Part shown: piece by piece, positions 62,478 to 64,000 of the stretch | How the letters are laid out: each line of letters opens with the position of its first letter | Numbering within the stretch: the stretch's first letter is position 1 | DNA from: Hormiphora californensis | Lineage: Eukaryota; Ctenophora; Tentaculata; Cydippida; Pleurobrachiidae | Reading direction: 5' to 3' | NCBI GenBank assembly: GCA_020137815.1 | Contig: CM035355.1 | Coordinates: 1,119,963-1,183,962, forward strand | Length of the DNA: 64,000 bases | Notes under the pieces: generated by a model | Database searches by the model: none | What the model was told of the DNA's origin: nothing | Seen by the model: the letters and a program-made list of their open reading frames with translations, nothing else | Translations under genes and position numbers: made by a program

Positions 62478-64000
62478 ATGAGAGAGAGAGAGAGAGAGAG
62501 GGAGATAGGGAGAGAGGGGGAGAGTAATGAGAGAGAGAGAGAGGGGGAGAGGGAGGGAGGGAGGGAGGAACTATTAAGTTGATGCAGAAACAGCTGTAGT
62601 GCACCAGCTTGGTGGTGCCCCTTTATTAAAGAGTTGAGTAGTCATGATGTCCTTCAGCCTAATGGACTCTCGGAAACTTAGTCATTCACCCCCTAAAAGA
62701 TGATGAATGAGATAGGGCGAGAGAGAGAGAGAGAGAGAGGGGGGGGAGCGACGCAGGAGCCAGGAGAGAAGAGGGATAGATTACAGAAAACTCGTAGCTG
62801 GCACTTCTCTCATCTCTTTATCGGCATGCCATCTCTATCAAAGATTTCCAGGCTTGTTATTGTTAGCAGGGAGGAGAGAAAAACGCTAAGTGCACCCTTG
62901 TAGCCAAGATACTGTAGCATGGGAAATCTAGCCGGAAGAGTTTTTCAGGCGTGTAGGGGTAGCAGGGCGAGGAGAAAACAATGCACCCTTGTATCTAAGA
63001 TAGATGAGCTAGAGAAATCAATCTGCTTCTCTATGCTACGCTTCCTCTCTCCCTCTAGAGCTTCGATTGACGTCTGTCTCATCCTCGCTCTCTCTCTCTT
63101 CTTCTCTTTCCTATCCCAGTGTCGATAATACTGTCTACCACCCTGTTATCAATAAGCACTGCTGATATCTGGATAATTTAAGTTACGGGCGAAACTAGGG
63201 CCAACATAATGAGGTTTAAGAGTAGACACATGCATACAGTAGGACTTTGCGTTTACCCATAACCATGCATTGCCCTATTCGGGGTGATGAATAATTCAGA
63301 AGGGGTACATGACCGGTTGGTAAATCACCGAGAGTGGCACGATGGACTTGTTGTGCAAGTTTCCCCCAAATCAGACTCATGGTGCCCCAGTATTGTTTGT
63401 GATAAAATATAATTATATGATAAGCGGTGACAATAATCTAAAAGTAAAGAGAGGGTGATAAAGAATTGCTGGAAGTGTGCCAAAGTAACCCTGGCGTGCC
63501 CCGTGCTAATCGACCTATCATCACCTCTATCTAGGCCAGATTATTATACACACAACTCCTACTTCACCTGTCCCCTTCTACCGCTACTCACTTTAAAGGA
63601 TTCTGGATAGGTGCCAGCTGCATTTCTACTGACCCCACAATTTCAGATCCCACAAACCCTGATCTGACGTTAATTCCCATCTTTAACTCTCGTATCCCCC
63701 CACAGGCCAACTGTCCCACCCCGACATATACCCGGAAGTGGTTGCAGCCCGACTCTCAGTATATGCAGACCAGATAACACCATCACTGGGACTCTATCCT
63801 GGTCTCAACAGTGTGTCACATGCTCTGATAATGAGGCTACTAGCTGTAGCGGACCGAATGGAACGAGAATACTTCTCCCAACACACAACCGCAGTATTCA
63901 GTACACAGCAGCAGCAACAGAGAAGTGATTTAGTAGAGTGCCATACAACTTCATCAGCCATTTCCCGATCTCTCTTCCTTGGTTCAGTGATAGCCATAGG
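60012..64000 (+). CDS. Putative Bcl-2-family-like protein, N-terminal part (truncated by window end)
   Basis: Six exons join in frame: 60012-60079, 60385-60494, 60991-61088, 61751-61844, 62147-62230, 63706 to the window end, giving about 250 residues. ATG context is CCATGG. The N-terminus is basic (MAKRKK) and the middle is acidic and Ser-rich, with YDSGLCSGIDS at the junction of exons 2 and 3. Exon 6 encodes ALIMRLLAVADRMEREYF, which fits the BH3 pattern (hydrophobic-x3-Leu-x2-hydrophobic-Ala-Asp-x-Met). The AD is followed, at the same 44-residue distance that separates GD from GR in BCL-XL, by FLGSVIAIG, which could be a diverged BH1 (NWGRIVAFF). An earlier BH3-like VAARLSVYADQI is also present. 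Bcl-2 proteins regulate mitochondrial apoptosis. BH3 patterns arise by chance in helices, so the family call is tentative; the gene itself is well supported by six in-frame splice joins. Confidence 0.6.
60742..60900. mobile_element. 159-bp MITE, mariner-like ends
   Basis: Perfect 21-bp inverted ends: TACAGGGTGTTCATTTTGGA plus T at 60,742-60,762, and its complement at 60,880-60,900. With TA as the target duplication the ends read CAGGGTG...CACCCTG, typical of Tc1/mariner-derived MITEs. The interior is AT-rich and non-coding. It sits in intron 2 of the Bcl-2-like gene. Confidence 0.8.
61150..61565. repeat. TCACACTCTCTG / TCTAGTCTCTGTCACACTC minisatellite
   Basis: Roughly 415 bp of 12-bp TCACACTCTCTG units mixed with a longer TCTAGTCTCTG variant, in intron 3 of the Bcl-2-like gene. 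Confidence 0.9.
62447..62570. repeat. GA-rich repeat with TAATGAGA spacers
   Basis: GA runs interrupted three times by AGTAATGAGAG, ending in GGGAGGGAGG; intronic in the Bcl-2-like gene. Confidence 0.9.
62700..63705. other. Intron 5 remainder
   Basis: Includes a short GA run (62,718-62,738) and a related phrase repeated at about 62,870-62,915 and 62,950-63,000 (AGCAGGG..GAGGAGA.AA..., then GCACCCTTGTA.C.AAGATA). No exon with a convincing splice pair is seen. Confidence 0.45.

Noticed and set aside
60012-64000. IkB or beta-catenin identity suggested by the DSGxxS motif
   Set aside because: No ankyrin or armadillo repeat signature is visible in the exons present, so only the degron-like motif is claimed.

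Overview
The window is metazoan nuclear DNA. Short GT-AG introns interrupt animal-type genes (importin alpha, the Fused kinase STK36, MMADHC, a DDX28-like helicase and a possible Bcl-2 relative), and GA/TC microsatellites are very abundant. The genus cannot be fixed from sequence alone; an invertebrate, possibly early-branching, is my guess.

Region 1 (1-27.6 kb) is repeat DNA with no readable gene. A 0.6-kb tandem duplication (1-1183) is followed by a cleanly read repeat family (about 1.98-3.45 kb). From about 3.48 to 27.6 kb the same motifs recur with heavy homopolymer-like corruption, which looks like poor consensus rather than evolution. Inside are a roughly 1.4-kb tandem array, a GATC-rich satellite that reverses strand near 6.05 kb, and an 11.3-kb insertion (15,235-26,512) bounded by inverted repeats with G-run/C-run tips and split-target flanks. 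It is probably a large DNA transposon; its genes are unreadable.

Region 2 (28.4-49.4 kb) is clean and holds five genes, all on the minus strand. In transcription order they are: a PAM2-motif protein with a KH-like C-terminus (12 exons assigned), MMADHC (cobalamin trafficking, intronless), STK36/Fused kinase (887 codons, intronless), a DDX28-like mitochondrial DEAD-box helicase (5 exons), and an importin alpha of the KPNA3/4 type (11 exons). The last four are only 187, 295 and 513 bp apart, and most start codons sit directly behind 3'-splice-site-like sequence. This suggests, but does not prove, operon-style transcription with trans-splicing. The importin gene has two single-base insertions in one exon.

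Region 3 (49.4-60 kb) is mostly non-coding: microsatellites, two low-quality patches, a 45-bp near-perfect palindrome, a duplicated stem motif, and one frame-disrupted coding-like block (53.17-53.74 kb, minus).

Region 4 (60.0-64.0 kb) carries the first six exons of a plus-strand gene that runs off the window. It encodes a DSGxxS phosphodegron-like motif and a BH3-like helix followed, at BCL-XL spacing, by a possible BH1 start. Its introns hold a 159-bp MITE with 21-bp perfect inverted ends and a TCACACTCTCTG minisatellite.
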